Shown here: positions 36,650-45,467 of the stretch, piece by piece
Position numbering within the stretch: position 1 is the first letter of the stretch
Layout: every line of letters begins with the position of its first letter
Assembly: GCA_006226375.1 (NCBI GenBank)
Contig: SBHC01000065.1
Span: 94,743 to 158,742, forward strand
Length of the DNA stretch: 64,000 nt
DNA from: Deltaproteobacteria bacterium
Lineage (GTDB): Bacteria; Myxococcota_C; UBA6777
Direction of reading: 5' to 3'
The notes under the pieces: generated by a model
Database searches by the model: none
What the model saw: the letters and a program-made list of their open reading frames with translations, nothing else
Told to the model about the DNA's origin: nothing
Position numbers and translations under genes: made by a program

Positions 36650-37351
36650 CTACGCCGAGTTCTTCTGGCGTTGGGCTCGCTCTGCTGCGGCCCAGCGTTG
36701 GTGGAGTTGGCTTCGGTTTTCAGGGTAGGTCTCTTCCAGCATGTGCATACTGGAGATACGGTCGGTGCGAAAGTGACGGAACTCCTCGCGTAACTCGCAC
36801 CAGGCCGCGAGCAAACGTGCGGTGTCAAAGTAGGCAATCGTAATGGGCCATACCACGCGGACTGACGAACTCTCGTTCAGATTGGTGTAGTGCAAGCGGA
36901 GCTTTCGTTGGTTGCGGATGGCCTCTCGGATCTGCTCCATGTTCACGACTTCTTCGTTGGCCTGACGACCAGGTACCGCGATGCTTGTTGCGTTCAAAAT
37001 ATGCGGTCGTAGCTCGGCCGGCACCACCTCTACAATTTTGTTCACGAGGTCTCGGGCGCTGCGTTGGAGAGCGGAGTCCCCTTGCGCTTTGACCCACTGG
37101 GCACCCAACACAACCACCTCCAGTTCATCGGGCGTTAGCATCAAGGGGGGCATGTCATAGCCTCTACCCAGGATGTAGCCAATTCCGGCTTCTCCTTTGA
37201 CTGGAACTCGTTGCGCAATAAGCTCCGCAATGTCTCGGTAGATCGTCCGGACGGAGGTCTCTAGCTCTTCAGACAGTTGTTGGGCTGTGACTGGGCGTGT
37301 TGCACCACGCAAGATCTGGATGATCTGAAACAGCCGCTCGGTTCGTCGCAC
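36650..37351 (-). CDS. WYL-domain transcriptional regulator (YafY/DeoR-like)
   Basis: 233 residues. An N-terminal winged HTH (about 1-60) includes RPVTAQQLSEELETSVRTIY followed by RDIAELIAQRVPVKGE. The C-terminal WYL domain (about 135-210) contains IREAIRNQRKLRLHYTN, RVVWPITIAYFDTARLLAAW and FRTDRISSMH. Such proteins sense a ligand or nucleic acid through WYL and regulate adjacent genes. The GTG start has AGGCG six bases upstream; the nearby ATG is in another frame. It precedes the RND pump gene in the same operon and is the obvious candidate for its control. Confidence 0.92.
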   Translation of the reverse strand: MRRTERLFQIIQILRGATRPVTAQQLSEELETSVRTIYRDIAELIAQRVPVKGEAGIGYILGRGYDMPPLMLTPDELEVVVLGAQWVKAQGDSALQRSARDLVNKIVEVVPAELRPHILNATSIAVPGRQANEEVVNMEQIREAIRNQRKLRLHYTNLNESSSVRVVWPITIAYFDTARLLAAWCELREEFRHFRTDRISSMHMLEETYPENRSQLHQRWAAAERAQRQKNSA

Positions 37352-37556
37352 AGTCGCCTCATTGGTTGGGTTCCTGGAGAAGGTTGTTGCGATACGTTCT
37401 CTATTTGACGGGCTTGTCTATGGGATGTCAAGGCGAGGCTAAGGACTTCCCGAAAGACCATTGTCATCTAGGCTATGATGTGGACTAATTCCCTGGGTCT
37501 GAAGGTTAGAGAAGTATTCTACTGTTTGAAACCCTTCCTATCGAGGAGAGTATGGT

Positions 37557-38360
37557 ATGGCAATTACCTTGGATTTCTCAGGGCAAACCGTTGTCGTGAT
37601 TGGCGGGACCAGTGGCATCAATCGAGGTGTCGCAGAGTCGTTTGCACAACATGGGGCAAAGGTGGCCGTGGCCAGCCGCTCCAAAGACAAAGTCAACGAC
37701 ACCGTCGCCAAGCTTAAGGAACTGGGCGCGGATGCTATGGGCTTTTGCGCTGATGTTCGCGATGTCGAAGCGGTCAAGGCGGGCTTAAAGCAGGTGCATG
37801 ATGCGTTTGGTGACTTTGACTGTCTTGTGTCTGGGGCTGCTGGGAACTTTCCTGCCATGGCCAACGGGATGTCCCCGAACGGCTTCAAAGCAGTCGTGGA
37901 CATTGATTTGATGGGAACCTTTCACGTGATGCAGTCGGCGTTTCCCTTCTTGAAACAGCCGGGAGCTAGCGTGATTAATATATCGGCCCCTCAAGCGTTC
38001 CTTCCGATGATGGCGCAGTCTCATGTGTGCGCTGCGAAAGCTGGGGTGGATATGATCACCCGGTGCTTGTCCTTGGAGTGGGGTCCGCTGGGGATACGTG
38101 TGAACTCTGTTTGCCCAGGACCCATCGACAAAACAGAGGGAATGAGCCGACTCGCACCGACCCCGGAAATTCGTCAGCGAACGATTGATTCTGTGCCGTT
38201 GAAGCGCTTTGGACTTCCCGAGGACATTGGAAACGTTTGTCTGTTCCTGGCTTCACCGCTGGCAAGCTACGTCAGCGGGACGATCTTCCCTGTGGATGGG
38301 GCCTGGTCCCAAGGTGGCTGTGGAGATATGCAGGTGGGTCTGGCGAAGTTCTTTGAATAG
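37557..38360 (+). CDS. SDR oxidoreductase, 2,4-dienoyl-CoA reductase-like
   Basis: 267 residues. The Rossmann fold has VVVIGGTSGINRG near the N-terminus and the NNAG-equivalent SGAAGNF. At the usual YxxxK site the sequence is HVCAAKAGVDM: the Lys is kept but the catalytic Tyr is missing. The region LEWGPLGIRVNSVCPGPI then TEGMSRL matches, from recall, the peroxisomal-type 2,4-dienoyl-CoA reductases (DECR2/Sps19), which also lack that Tyr. The likely role is NADPH reduction of dienoyl-CoA during unsaturated fatty acid breakdown, consistent with the acyl-CoA ligase gene in this window. GAGGAG at 37543 fixes ATG 37557. Another SDR substrate is possible. Confidence 0.85.
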   Translation: MAITLDFSGQTVVVIGGTSGINRGVAESFAQHGAKVAVASRSKDKVNDTVAKLKELGADAMGFCADVRDVEAVKAGLKQVHDAFGDFDCLVSGAAGNFPAMANGMSPNGFKAVVDIDLMGTFHVMQSAFPFLKQPGASVINISAPQAFLPMMAQSHVCAAKAGVDMITRCLSLEWGPLGIRVNSVCPGPIDKTEGMSRLAPTPEIRQRTIDSVPLKRFGLPEDIGNVCLFLASPLASYVSGTIFPVDGAWSQGGCGDMQVGLAKFFE

Positions 38361-38479
38361 GGGTTGGAGTCAAGCCAGTGAAAGTGAGGTCGCCTGCGTT
38401 TCTTTTTCATCGGGAGGCTCTAAGAGATGGGTCGTCAGTGGAGCAACTCAGGCTCTACATTTGAGCAAGAAATAGGGCA

Positions 38480-38498
38480 CATCTCTCCTGAAGAGATG
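38480..38498. other. Short hairpin between convergent genes
   Basis: A perfect 7-base stem, CATCTCT (38480-38486) with AGAGATG (38492-38498), lies midway between the ends of the SDR and rhodanese genes. Neither strand has a good T tract after it, so terminator function is uncertain. Confidence 0.3.
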
Positions 38499-38599
38499 CA
38501 GCGACGCTACGATGTAACGATAAGCGGTACGTGATGGGTGTGAGTTCTTCTACCAGGATTTGCGTTGTGATTGGTGGGAGAGCGTAGAGGTGAGGTTGG

Positions 38600-38950
38600 C
38601 TACTGCCAGCGGGCGTAAGAACCCAAGTTGTGGACTTGTGTGAATCCCTTCTTCTCCAACACTTTTTGAGCTTGTGAACTTCTCATTCCTGACTTGCAAT
38701 ACAAGATGATGGGCTTGTCGAGAGGTTCCAACTCTTGGGATCGTTGGCCGATATTGCTCACAGGAATGTTGATGGCTCCTGGAAGATGGTTCAGGGAAAA
38801 CTCACTCATTGAGCGAACGTCGACAAGCCGCCCACCTTCGGAAAGGAGCTTCTTCGCTTCTTCTACTGAGATCCACTTTCGGCGTTGACTGATATACACT
38901 GCCAACACAACCCCCAAAGCTATCCATATTGCCAGACCGCTGGTGTCCAT
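38600..38950 (-). CDS. Membrane-anchored single-domain rhodanese
   Basis: 116 residues. An N-terminal transmembrane helix (about 6-22) is followed by one rhodanese domain with LVDVRSMSEF, HLPGAINIPVS and the active-site loop with Cys85 in YCKSGMRS. It would transfer sulfane sulfur, or shuttle sulfur or redox equivalents, at the membrane face. GGAG seven bases upstream of ATG 38950 decides the start, although the frame is open to 39028. It stands alone between convergent and co-directional neighbours. Confidence 0.88.
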   Translation of the reverse strand: MDTSGLAIWIALGVVLAVYISQRRKWISVEEAKKLLSEGGRLVDVRSMSEFSLNHLPGAINIPVSNIGQRSQELEPLDKPIILYCKSGMRSSQAQKVLEKKGFTQVHNLGSYARWQ

Positions 38951-39175
38951 GTCTTGTCTCCGAATCGTTGAACGATGAAAGATGTCGCGAAAACGACGTA
39001 TCCTTGGTGTACAACGTTTCGGTTCCACCGTCTATAGCATGGTACAGTGCGGGTGTGGTTGTAGACCGTTGGTAAGTCGCTCTCATGAACCTCACCCCTA
39101 TTCGCTACGCTTCTTTTCCCCTCTCTTCACATCATCCTCGAACGCTACATGAAGCTCCCTTAGGTTTCTGCTTGT

Positions 39176-39793
39176 TCAGGCTCCAGGTTTTGGGGGGAGA
39201 GATGCCTGGAAGCCTCGGAGTTCGCTGATCTTGCCAAACCAGCTTTGGATGTTGGCTTGTTTTGGCATCGCTTGGGCGAGACCCAGGTGAAAAATCATGG
39301 ATGCCATCGATAGGTCTGCAATGGTCGGGCGCTCTCCTGCGAGGAAGGGCTGTTGTTCCAGGGCAGCATCAAGGATGGGCAGCCTCTCTGCGAGTTGTTG
39401 ATGCCCTCGCTCGATAGCGACCTTGTCTCCTTGTTCTCCGAGAAAGACTGTGTTGAGGACGACATCCACCACAGGTGCCGAGAGCCGACATTGTCCCCAA
39501 TCCAGCCATTGTTCCACGGCTGCGCGGGCTTTGAGTTCTTCCGGATACCACTGCGTTAAGTTGTGCTTTACACAGAGGTAGCGGAGGATCGCGTTGGACT
39601 CATGGATCTTGATGTCACCATCCAACAGAGTCGGGACCTGTCCGTTCGGGTTGATGGCGAGATACGCCGGGGAGCGAAATTCTCCTTTGCCCATATCGAT
39701 CAGTTTGCTTTCATAACGCAGCCCAACTTCTTCCAATAGAGAGACAACGCGGCGAGCATGCTGGGAGAATGGGGAGTGATACAGTGCGTACAT
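39176..39793 (-). CDS. Glutathione S-transferase family protein
   Basis: 205 residues. An N-terminal thioredoxin-like domain starts YALYHSPFSQHARRVV, where the catalytic residue would be the Ser in SPFS or a nearby Tyr. It continues with NPNGQVPTLLDGD and the glutathione-binding ESNAILRYL. The C-terminal helical domain includes FLAGERPTIADLSMAS, the conserved GST N-capping motif. GGAGG just upstream of ATG 39793 fixes the start. The substrate is not determinable. Confidence 0.92.
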   Translation of the reverse strand: MYALYHSPFSQHARRVVSLLEEVGLRYESKLIDMGKGEFRSPAYLAINPNGQVPTLLDGDIKIHESNAILRYLCVKHNLTQWYPEELKARAAVEQWLDWGQCRLSAPVVDVVLNTVFLGEQGDKVAIERGHQQLAERLPILDAALEQQPFLAGERPTIADLSMASMIFHLGLAQAMPKQANIQSWFGKISELRGFQASLPPKPGA

Positions 39794-40051
39794 GGGAACC
39801 TCCAAGTGTGTTGTTTGTGAACAAGAAGCTTGTAGGAAGAGACTCTACAGGAGGGCTCCTGACAACGTACTGTCAGGAGTGAATCAAACATTGAAAAAAG
39901 CTCATTGAATAGTTGTCGTGAAACGCGAACGATGGAGTTGCTTGCGTGGATGGGATGGGGTACAGTTGTGAATAGGATTCTTAGTTTTTGATGAAATAAC
40001 GAGGCTGAGCTTGATGGTCCGACTCTCCAACTGGATGGTAGGGAACCGAGT

Positions 40052-43000
40052 ATGATTTCGATTCTGGCGATGCCGCCACAGCACTCCGAAGTAAAGACCT
40101 GTCTACAGAGTGTGTGGCAACGAAGCCACACCGAGATGGAGTGGTGCGATGCTTACGAGCACATCGAAGGCGCTCTTGAAGGACGCCATCGAGCGTTGGT
40201 GTTGCTGTGTGCTCCCCCCAATCCCGCAGACGAGAGACTGTTCCTGCGGACCCTTCGGTATGTGATCTCACAAAGTACAGCTGTGGTCGCTGTTTGGTCG
40301 GAAGAGGTCTCGGAAGAACAATGGGACTGCTGGGCTCAAGTGGGTGTCGAAAACATTTTGCACGCAGGGATGTTGCCCCACGAATTGCCCGTCAGGTTGC
40401 GGTGGATCTTGTCTCACGCGATGGAGCGTGGCCAGTCGTCGATGCGAGCAGATCGGGCGGAACTCGCCGTGAAAGGTCTCCCTCCGCTGATGGAGCAAGC
40501 CATTGACGGTATTTTTATCAGCGATAGGGATGGTCGTTACATCGACATCAACCGGGCTGCTTGTGAGATGCTTCATTACACCCGAGATGAGCTCTTGGGG
40601 ATGAAAGTGTCTGATGTGATTCACCCCGAAGATCTGCTGCTGACGCCGCTTCGTCAGTCGGTCATTAAGGGCGGGTCGTCGGTTCGTACAGAGCGACGGA
40701 TGCTTCGGAAAGATGGGGCTCCGATCACGATAGAGTTCAGCGCTCACATGCACGAAGATGGCAGGATTGTTGCCTTTGCCCGAGATATTTCCAGGCGTCG
40801 TGAGGCGGAGTTGGCGCTGCGTCAGGAGCGTGACCGTGCCCAAGCCTACCTCGATTTGGCCGGCGTTATGTTTGTGTCGCTCGATCCCGATGGTGTTGTC
40901 ACCCTGGCCAACGACAAAGCCTGTGAGTTGTTGGGTTTTGACGAAGATGAAATGGTAGGGCGCAATTGGTTCACGACGTTTGTGCCAGAGCCCTTTCGAG
41001 AGAACTCGCTTCAAGCGTTTCTCCAAAGCGTTCAGTCCGGTCGGTTGGGGAGTATGGAACGTGTGGAGGATGCTGTTCTCACTCGTGATGGCTCCATCCG
41101 GTATGTTATGTGGAACAATGCCTTGCTCCGTGAGATTGACGGGCGTGTGTCAGGTCTCCTCGGCTCAGGTGAAGATATCACCGAGCAACGACGTGCTGAA
41201 ATGGCCCTGCGTGCCAGTGAAGAGCAGCTACGAACCACCCTTATGAGCATTGGTGATGCTGTGATTGCTACGGATCTACAGGGTCACATTGTTGAGATGA
41301 ACCACGTGGCCGAGCATCTCTCAGGGGTGAATGCATGCGACGCTCGGGGCTCTTTGTTTTCCCAGGTGTTCGATGTTCTTGATGAGTACACCCACCAGCC
41401 CGTTCCTGATATGGTGTCTCTTGTGTTGGGGCAGGAAGAGGTGGTGGATCGGACGCATAACATCTTGCTTCAGCATCGGAATGGCTCCCTTCGTCCTGTT
41501 GCAGAGCGAGGCTCTCCCATTCGCGACAACAACGGAGAGATCACAGGGGTGGTGGTGGTTTGTCGTGACCGGAGTGAGGCCAGGCAAGCCGAACAAGCGG
41601 AGTGGGCCAGGGCTGCAGCTGAAGCATCCAACCAGGCCAAGTCGGAGTTTCTGGCCATGATGAGTCATGAGATTCGAACTCCGCTGAATGCCGTCGTCGG
41701 AATCACAAGCTTGTTGCTCTCGGCGTCTCCCTCGTTGGAACAAAGAGAGTACGTTGAAACGCTCCATGGTGCGGCACAAACGCTGCAAACGTTGCTTAAC
41801 GATATCCTTGATTTTTCCAAGATTGAAGCTGGCAAGCTCGACATGGAAAACGCGCCTTTTCATGTCCGGCATACCATCGAAAATGTCTCGGTGTTGCTCG
41901 CTGAGAAGGCCCACCGTAAGGGCTTGGAGTTAGCGGTTTGGGTGGATCCCAACCTCTCAATGAAGGCCGTCGGGGATGCGAGTCGTCTGCGCCAAGTCCT
42001 CACCAACCTTGTGGACAATGCGATTAAGTTTACTGAGCAGGGTGAGGTCTTGATCTCTGCGGAGCTTGCGGAAAAACGTGAAGGGGAGTGGTTCATTCGG
42101 TTTGAGGTCCGCGACACTGGAATCGGTATGAACGAGGAGCAACGCAACACTGTGTTTGAGCCTTTTGCCCAGGCCCACCGCGGCACCTCCCGCGAGTTAA
42201 TGGGGACAGGGTTGGGGCTTGCGATCTCCAATCGATTGGTCCACTTGATGGGCGGAACCATGGGAGTGGAGAGTACCCCTGAGCAAGGAAGCTTGTTCTG
42301 GTTTACGGTTCGTTTGCAAACCACAGTAGACGAAGATGCTTCCCTTCTCGATTTCTCGTCCTGGCCGGAGCTACGCATGTTGGTGGGGCTGCGTTACCCC
42401 CTCGCGATGGAAGCGTTGAGCCACCTGCTTCACTCCTGGGGTATCGGTCATGACCTTTGTTGCGAGTCAGATATCCTCTCACAAGTTGAGGAGTCTTTGG
42501 AACAAAAGGAACCTTACGATCTTGTGTTGCTCGATGCAGAAATGGAGGAGACATCGGGCGTTGATGTTGCTCGCAAGCTCCGGGCCTTGGGCGATGCTTC
42601 GCCTTGTGTGATTGTGCTGGTGCCTTTTGAACAGCGGGGAACAGAGACGTCCTGGTCCGAATCGTTGGATGGCGTTGTTCCGTTGTACAAACCCATTCGT
42701 CAATCGGACCTGTACAACTTAATCCACCAAGAGTTTGTGTCTCCGGCTCTCATTGAGCCAGACACCGAAGACGACATCGAAGGAGTCGTGACCAAGAATG
42801 TCCTTGGGCGGGTTCTTGTGGTGGAAGATAACAAGGTCAACCAAAAGGTGGCGAGATGGCTCCTCCAAAAGCTAGGTTATCATGTGGAGGTGGCAGAGAA
42901 TGGAAAAGAAGCCATTGTGATGGTTCAGATGAACGAATACCACGCCATCTTAATGGATTGTCAGATGCCTGTGATGGATGGATACCAAGCGACCCGAGAG

Positions 43001-43165
43001 ATTCGGCAGTTGGAAGGGAAGCGTGGAAAGAGCGTGATCATTGCGATGACCGCGGAGGCATTGCGTGGAGAGAGAGAGCGTTGTTTGGAAGCAGGTATGG
43101 ATGACTACCTTCCCAAGCCTGTCAACTTGGAGAAGTTACAAGCTACTTTGGAGCGCTGGCTCTAG
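40052..43165 (+). CDS. Soluble hybrid sensor histidine kinase with three PAS and two receiver domains
   Basis: 1037 residues with no membrane helix, so cytoplasmic. The order is: a degenerate receiver-like N-terminal domain (about 1-130), three PAS domains (about 145-265, 270-390, 395-510), HisKA with His539 in MSHEIRTPLN, HATPase with NLVDNAIKFT, DTGIGM and GTGLGLAI, then two receivers. Receiver 1 keeps the acceptor Asp828 and a Lys, but its first strand lacks the usual acidic pair. Receiver 2 is complete, with VVEDNKVNQK, Asp969 in MDCQMPVMDG and PKPVNLEKL. It probably senses an internal redox, gas or ligand cue through PAS. There is no dedicated response regulator or phosphotransfer gene next to it. 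It ends four bases from the convergent xthA. Confidence 0.94.
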   Translation: MISILAMPPQHSEVKTCLQSVWQRSHTEMEWCDAYEHIEGALEGRHRALVLLCAPPNPADERLFLRTLRYVISQSTAVVAVWSEEVSEEQWDCWAQVGVENILHAGMLPHELPVRLRWILSHAMERGQSSMRADRAELAVKGLPPLMEQAIDGIFISDRDGRYIDINRAACEMLHYTRDELLGMKVSDVIHPEDLLLTPLRQSVIKGGSSVRTERRMLRKDGAPITIEFSAHMHEDGRIVAFARDISRRREAELALRQERDRAQAYLDLAGVMFVSLDPDGVVTLANDKACELLGFDEDEMVGRNWFTTFVPEPFRENSLQAFLQSVQSGRLGSMERVEDAVLTRDGSIRYVMWNNALLREIDGRVSGLLGSGEDITEQRRAEMALRASEEQLRTTLMSIGDAVIATDLQGHIVEMNHVAEHLSGVNACDARGSLFSQVFDVLDEYTHQPVPDMVSLVLGQEEVVDRTHNILLQHRNGSLRPVAERGSPIRDNNGEITGVVVVCRDRSEARQAEQAEWARAAAEASNQAKSEFLAMMSHEIRTPLNAVVGITSLLLSASPSLEQREYVETLHGAAQTLQTLLNDILDFSKIEAGKLDMENAPFHVRHTIENVSVLLAEKAHRKGLELAVWVDPNLSMKAVGDASRLRQVLTNLVDNAIKFTEQGEVLISAELAEKREGEWFIRFEVRDTGIGMNEEQRNTVFEPFAQAHRGTSRELMGTGLGLAISNRLVHLMGGTMGVESTPEQGSLFWFTVRLQTTVDEDASLLDFSSWPELRMLVGLRYPLAMEALSHLLHSWGIGHDLCCESDILSQVEESLEQKEPYDLVLLDAEMEETSGVDVARKLRALGDASPCVIVLVPFEQRGTETSWSESLDGVVPLYKPIRQSDLYNLIHQEFVSPALIEPDTEDDIEGVVTKNVLGRVLVVEDNKVNQKVARWLLQKLGYHVEVAENGKEAIVMVQMNEYHAILMDCQMPVMDGYQATREIRQLEGKRGKSVIIAMTAEALRGERERCLEAGMDDYLPKPVNLEKLQATLERWL

Positions 43166-43169
43166 CAGA

Positions 43170-43961
43170 TTATCCATGGAGGATGGCTTCATCCACTTCA
43201 ATCCCGATGGGACAGTGGTCCGAGCCCATATCATCCTTTAAAATAAAGCCGTCTTGGACGTACGGCATCGCTCCGGGAGATGCGAGGATGTAGTCGATCC
43301 GCCATCCCACGTTGCTCTCCCGTGCGCCACCCCATTGTCGCCACCAGGTGTAATGGTCGGGTTCGTCGGGATGGTAGTGACGAAACGTATCAACCCATCC
43401 TGCCGACAACCAGCGGCTCATCTCCTGACGTTCTTCCAGCAAAAACCCTGAGGTCTCGCGGTTCTGGTTGGGGCGAGCCAGATCGATAGCCTGGTGCGCG
43501 GTGTTGTAGTCACCGACCACAAGGAGCGGTCGCCCAGCGTTAAAGTCGTCGGCCAACATCGCAAACAATCTTTCGTAGAAGGCAAGCTTGTAAGGCACTC
43601 GGCTGTTGTCGCGGTTCTTGCCGTTGCCGTTGGGAAAGTAGACGTTGGCGATCTTCAAATTACCAAAGGTGGCGAGGTGAAAGCGTCCTTCGCGGTCGAA
43701 TTCCTCCGAACCCATCGAGGTTTCGACATGGTCCGGCTTGATCCTGGAGTAGAAACCTACACCGCTGTAGCCTTTTCGCTCCCCGGCAACAACATGAGTG
43801 TGCCAACCTTCGGGGCTTTGCAGGTTTTTGGGGATTTGCTCCGGGAGTGCTCGAACTTCTTGCAAGCCAACATAGCTCGCTTCGCATTGATCCAGCCAAT
43901 CCCGAAATCCTTTGCGAGCCGCTGCGCGAATTCCATTGACATTCCATGACAGAACTTTCAT
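43170..43961 (-). CDS. xthA: Exodeoxyribonuclease III / AP endonuclease
   Basis: A 263-residue member of the exonuclease-endonuclease-phosphatase fold, which cuts DNA at abasic sites and trims 3' ends in base excision repair. The N-terminus MKVLSWNVNGIRAAARKGF is typical, followed by the metal Glu in GLQEVRAL, VYFPNGNG, VGDYNTAH, WRIDYILAS and the catalytic GSDHCPIG. The start at ATG 43961 has AGGTTGGG upstream; the longer frame to 44093 adds an unrelated basic tail. It is convergent with the hybrid kinase gene, separated by four bases. Confidence 0.95.
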   Translation of the reverse strand: MKVLSWNVNGIRAAARKGFRDWLDQCEASYVGLQEVRALPEQIPKNLQSPEGWHTHVVAGERKGYSGVGFYSRIKPDHVETSMGSEEFDREGRFHLATFGNLKIANVYFPNGNGKNRDNSRVPYKLAFYERLFAMLADDFNAGRPLLVVGDYNTAHQAIDLARPNQNRETSGFLLEERQEMSRWLSAGWVDTFRHYHPDEPDHYTWWRQWGGARESNVGWRIDYILASPGAMPYVQDGFILKDDMGSDHCPIGIEVDEAILHG

Positions 43962-44124
43962 CCCAACCTCATTTGAGCTATCGTTTCGATTCTTCCTGAG
44001 CCCCTTCCCCACGGGGATTGGGGCGCCTCTTTCTCTCTCAGTCTTTGGGGCTCTCCCCTGTATTCTCGGGGGTTTTGTTACGAAAGAACCCACCTGCTGT
44101 CAAGCAAAAACAACGGGGTGTCCC

Positions 44125-45423
44125 TCATTCCTCAAACAAGGAGTCTTCCCACTGCAGCCGCACGTCGTCGAGATTGTGTTGGGTGAAGTGTAGACGAAGT
44201 TCTTCCATCCTCAACATGGTACGTTCAAAACGCTCATGCTCATCGCGGGACATGTACTTCTCTGACTTCTCCAACATCACCAACAACTGCAGGGTTTGAG
44301 CTTCCAAGGGTTCTGTTTCTTCCAACGAAGGCATCGCAGAGAAACCGGAACCTTCCAGGCGCTGCTTCATATGATCGAGCAAGCGTTCCACTTGTTTCCA
44401 CCACATCGGAGAGAGGTGAACGCCGTCGTCTGAAGGCTTCTTGAGTCCTTGAAGTAGCTGGTGGCGAAGTTGACCTTCGCTGAATTCCAACATCGCGAGC
44501 AAGGCGTTGAGAGAAGGAACAAACTCCGGTACAAGGGCCAGTTGGACATGACAGGCCAATCCTTGAAGGTCGGTTTCGTCGGAACCTGCGACGTTTTCTA
44601 CGTAGCTTGCAAGCTTCGGATGGGACTGACCCATTTGATAGAGGCTGTTTAATGCAACATCAGGCATAATTCTGGGGCAAACCTTCAGGATGACAGGAAG
44701 CAAGGTTCCAGCTTCTTCTCCCCATAGGCTCGCCGTTTGTACTGCAGCTTCGGTCACTGCAGCGTTTTCTTCTTCGTTCAACAGCTGTTCAAGGGCTGGA
44801 AGTACTTCCTCACCCCAGGAACGCCATTGGGGCAATACCTCCAGCGCTTTGGTCTGGACGGAAGCAAACCGATGCTCCAAAAGCTCCAGAAGGAACGGAA
44901 GACTTTCCGGGTCGGCGATGCGACTTTGCCCATCCATCAGGGCCAGGACAAAGTTGCAAGCGTTCCACTCTGTTTCGTCAGGTTCTCGTATGTCCCAGGC
45001 ATCGATGTGGTCGAGGGCTTCTTCCAGCGCTTCTTCCAAAGTCCAGATGAGCCGAGAGTCGCGGAATGAGCCCAAGGTAAGGGCCACTTCTCCACACAGT
45101 CGGTATTGAAGGGGGGCTGTTTCTTCGTCGTCGTCTTCGGGTCGCTTCAACCAGGGAACCAAAGCGTCGGCTGTCTCATAAGCCTGCAAGTCCCGTAGGG
45201 TCCGAACAATCAAGATACGCATCAAGAAGGGCTGGGGCCAATGACCGTACTCCAGCATTTGAACCAAGCCATCTGAGATTTGAGCGATCTGCACGGGCTG
45301 ACAAAGCGTAGCCAGCTCTTTTGCTGCTTTGGCGGCTTTGATGTAGTTGGAGCCCCACATGTCATCCAGCAAATCGTGGATGGGACGTCTTGCCGTGATA
45401 CCCGGCTGTTCGGAAGGTGTCAT
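44125..45423 (-). CDS. Acidic HEAT-like repeat protein
   Basis: A 432-residue, Leu- and Glu-rich helical protein with no signal peptide. It shows repeated two-helix units such as LPFLLELLEHRFASVQTKAL followed by LPALEQLLNEEENAAVTEAA, the hallmark of HEAT/armadillo-type scaffolds. No catalytic motif was found. It lies 44 bases downstream of the start-proximal end of nothing related: the next upstream gene on the strand is the exported paralogue gene ending at 45468, so co-transcription is possible. A role in protein-protein assembly is likely but unspecified. Confidence 0.75.
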   Translation of the reverse strand: MTPSEQPGITARRPIHDLLDDMWGSNYIKAAKAAKELATLCQPVQIAQISDGLVQMLEYGHWPQPFLMRILIVRTLRDLQAYETADALVPWLKRPEDDDEETAPLQYRLCGEVALTLGSFRDSRLIWTLEEALEEALDHIDAWDIREPDETEWNACNFVLALMDGQSRIADPESLPFLLELLEHRFASVQTKALEVLPQWRSWGEEVLPALEQLLNEEENAAVTEAAVQTASLWGEEAGTLLPVILKVCPRIMPDVALNSLYQMGQSHPKLASYVENVAGSDETDLQGLACHVQLALVPEFVPSLNALLAMLEFSEGQLRHQLLQGLKKPSDDGVHLSPMWWKQVERLLDHMKQRLEGSGFSAMPSLEETEPLEAQTLQLLVMLEKSEKYMSRDEHERFERTMLRMEELRLHFTQHNLDDVRLQWEDSLFEE

Positions 45424-45467
45424 GGGTGTCTTTCAGGAGAGTGGGTTCTTGGTTTCTCCCTTTGTCC

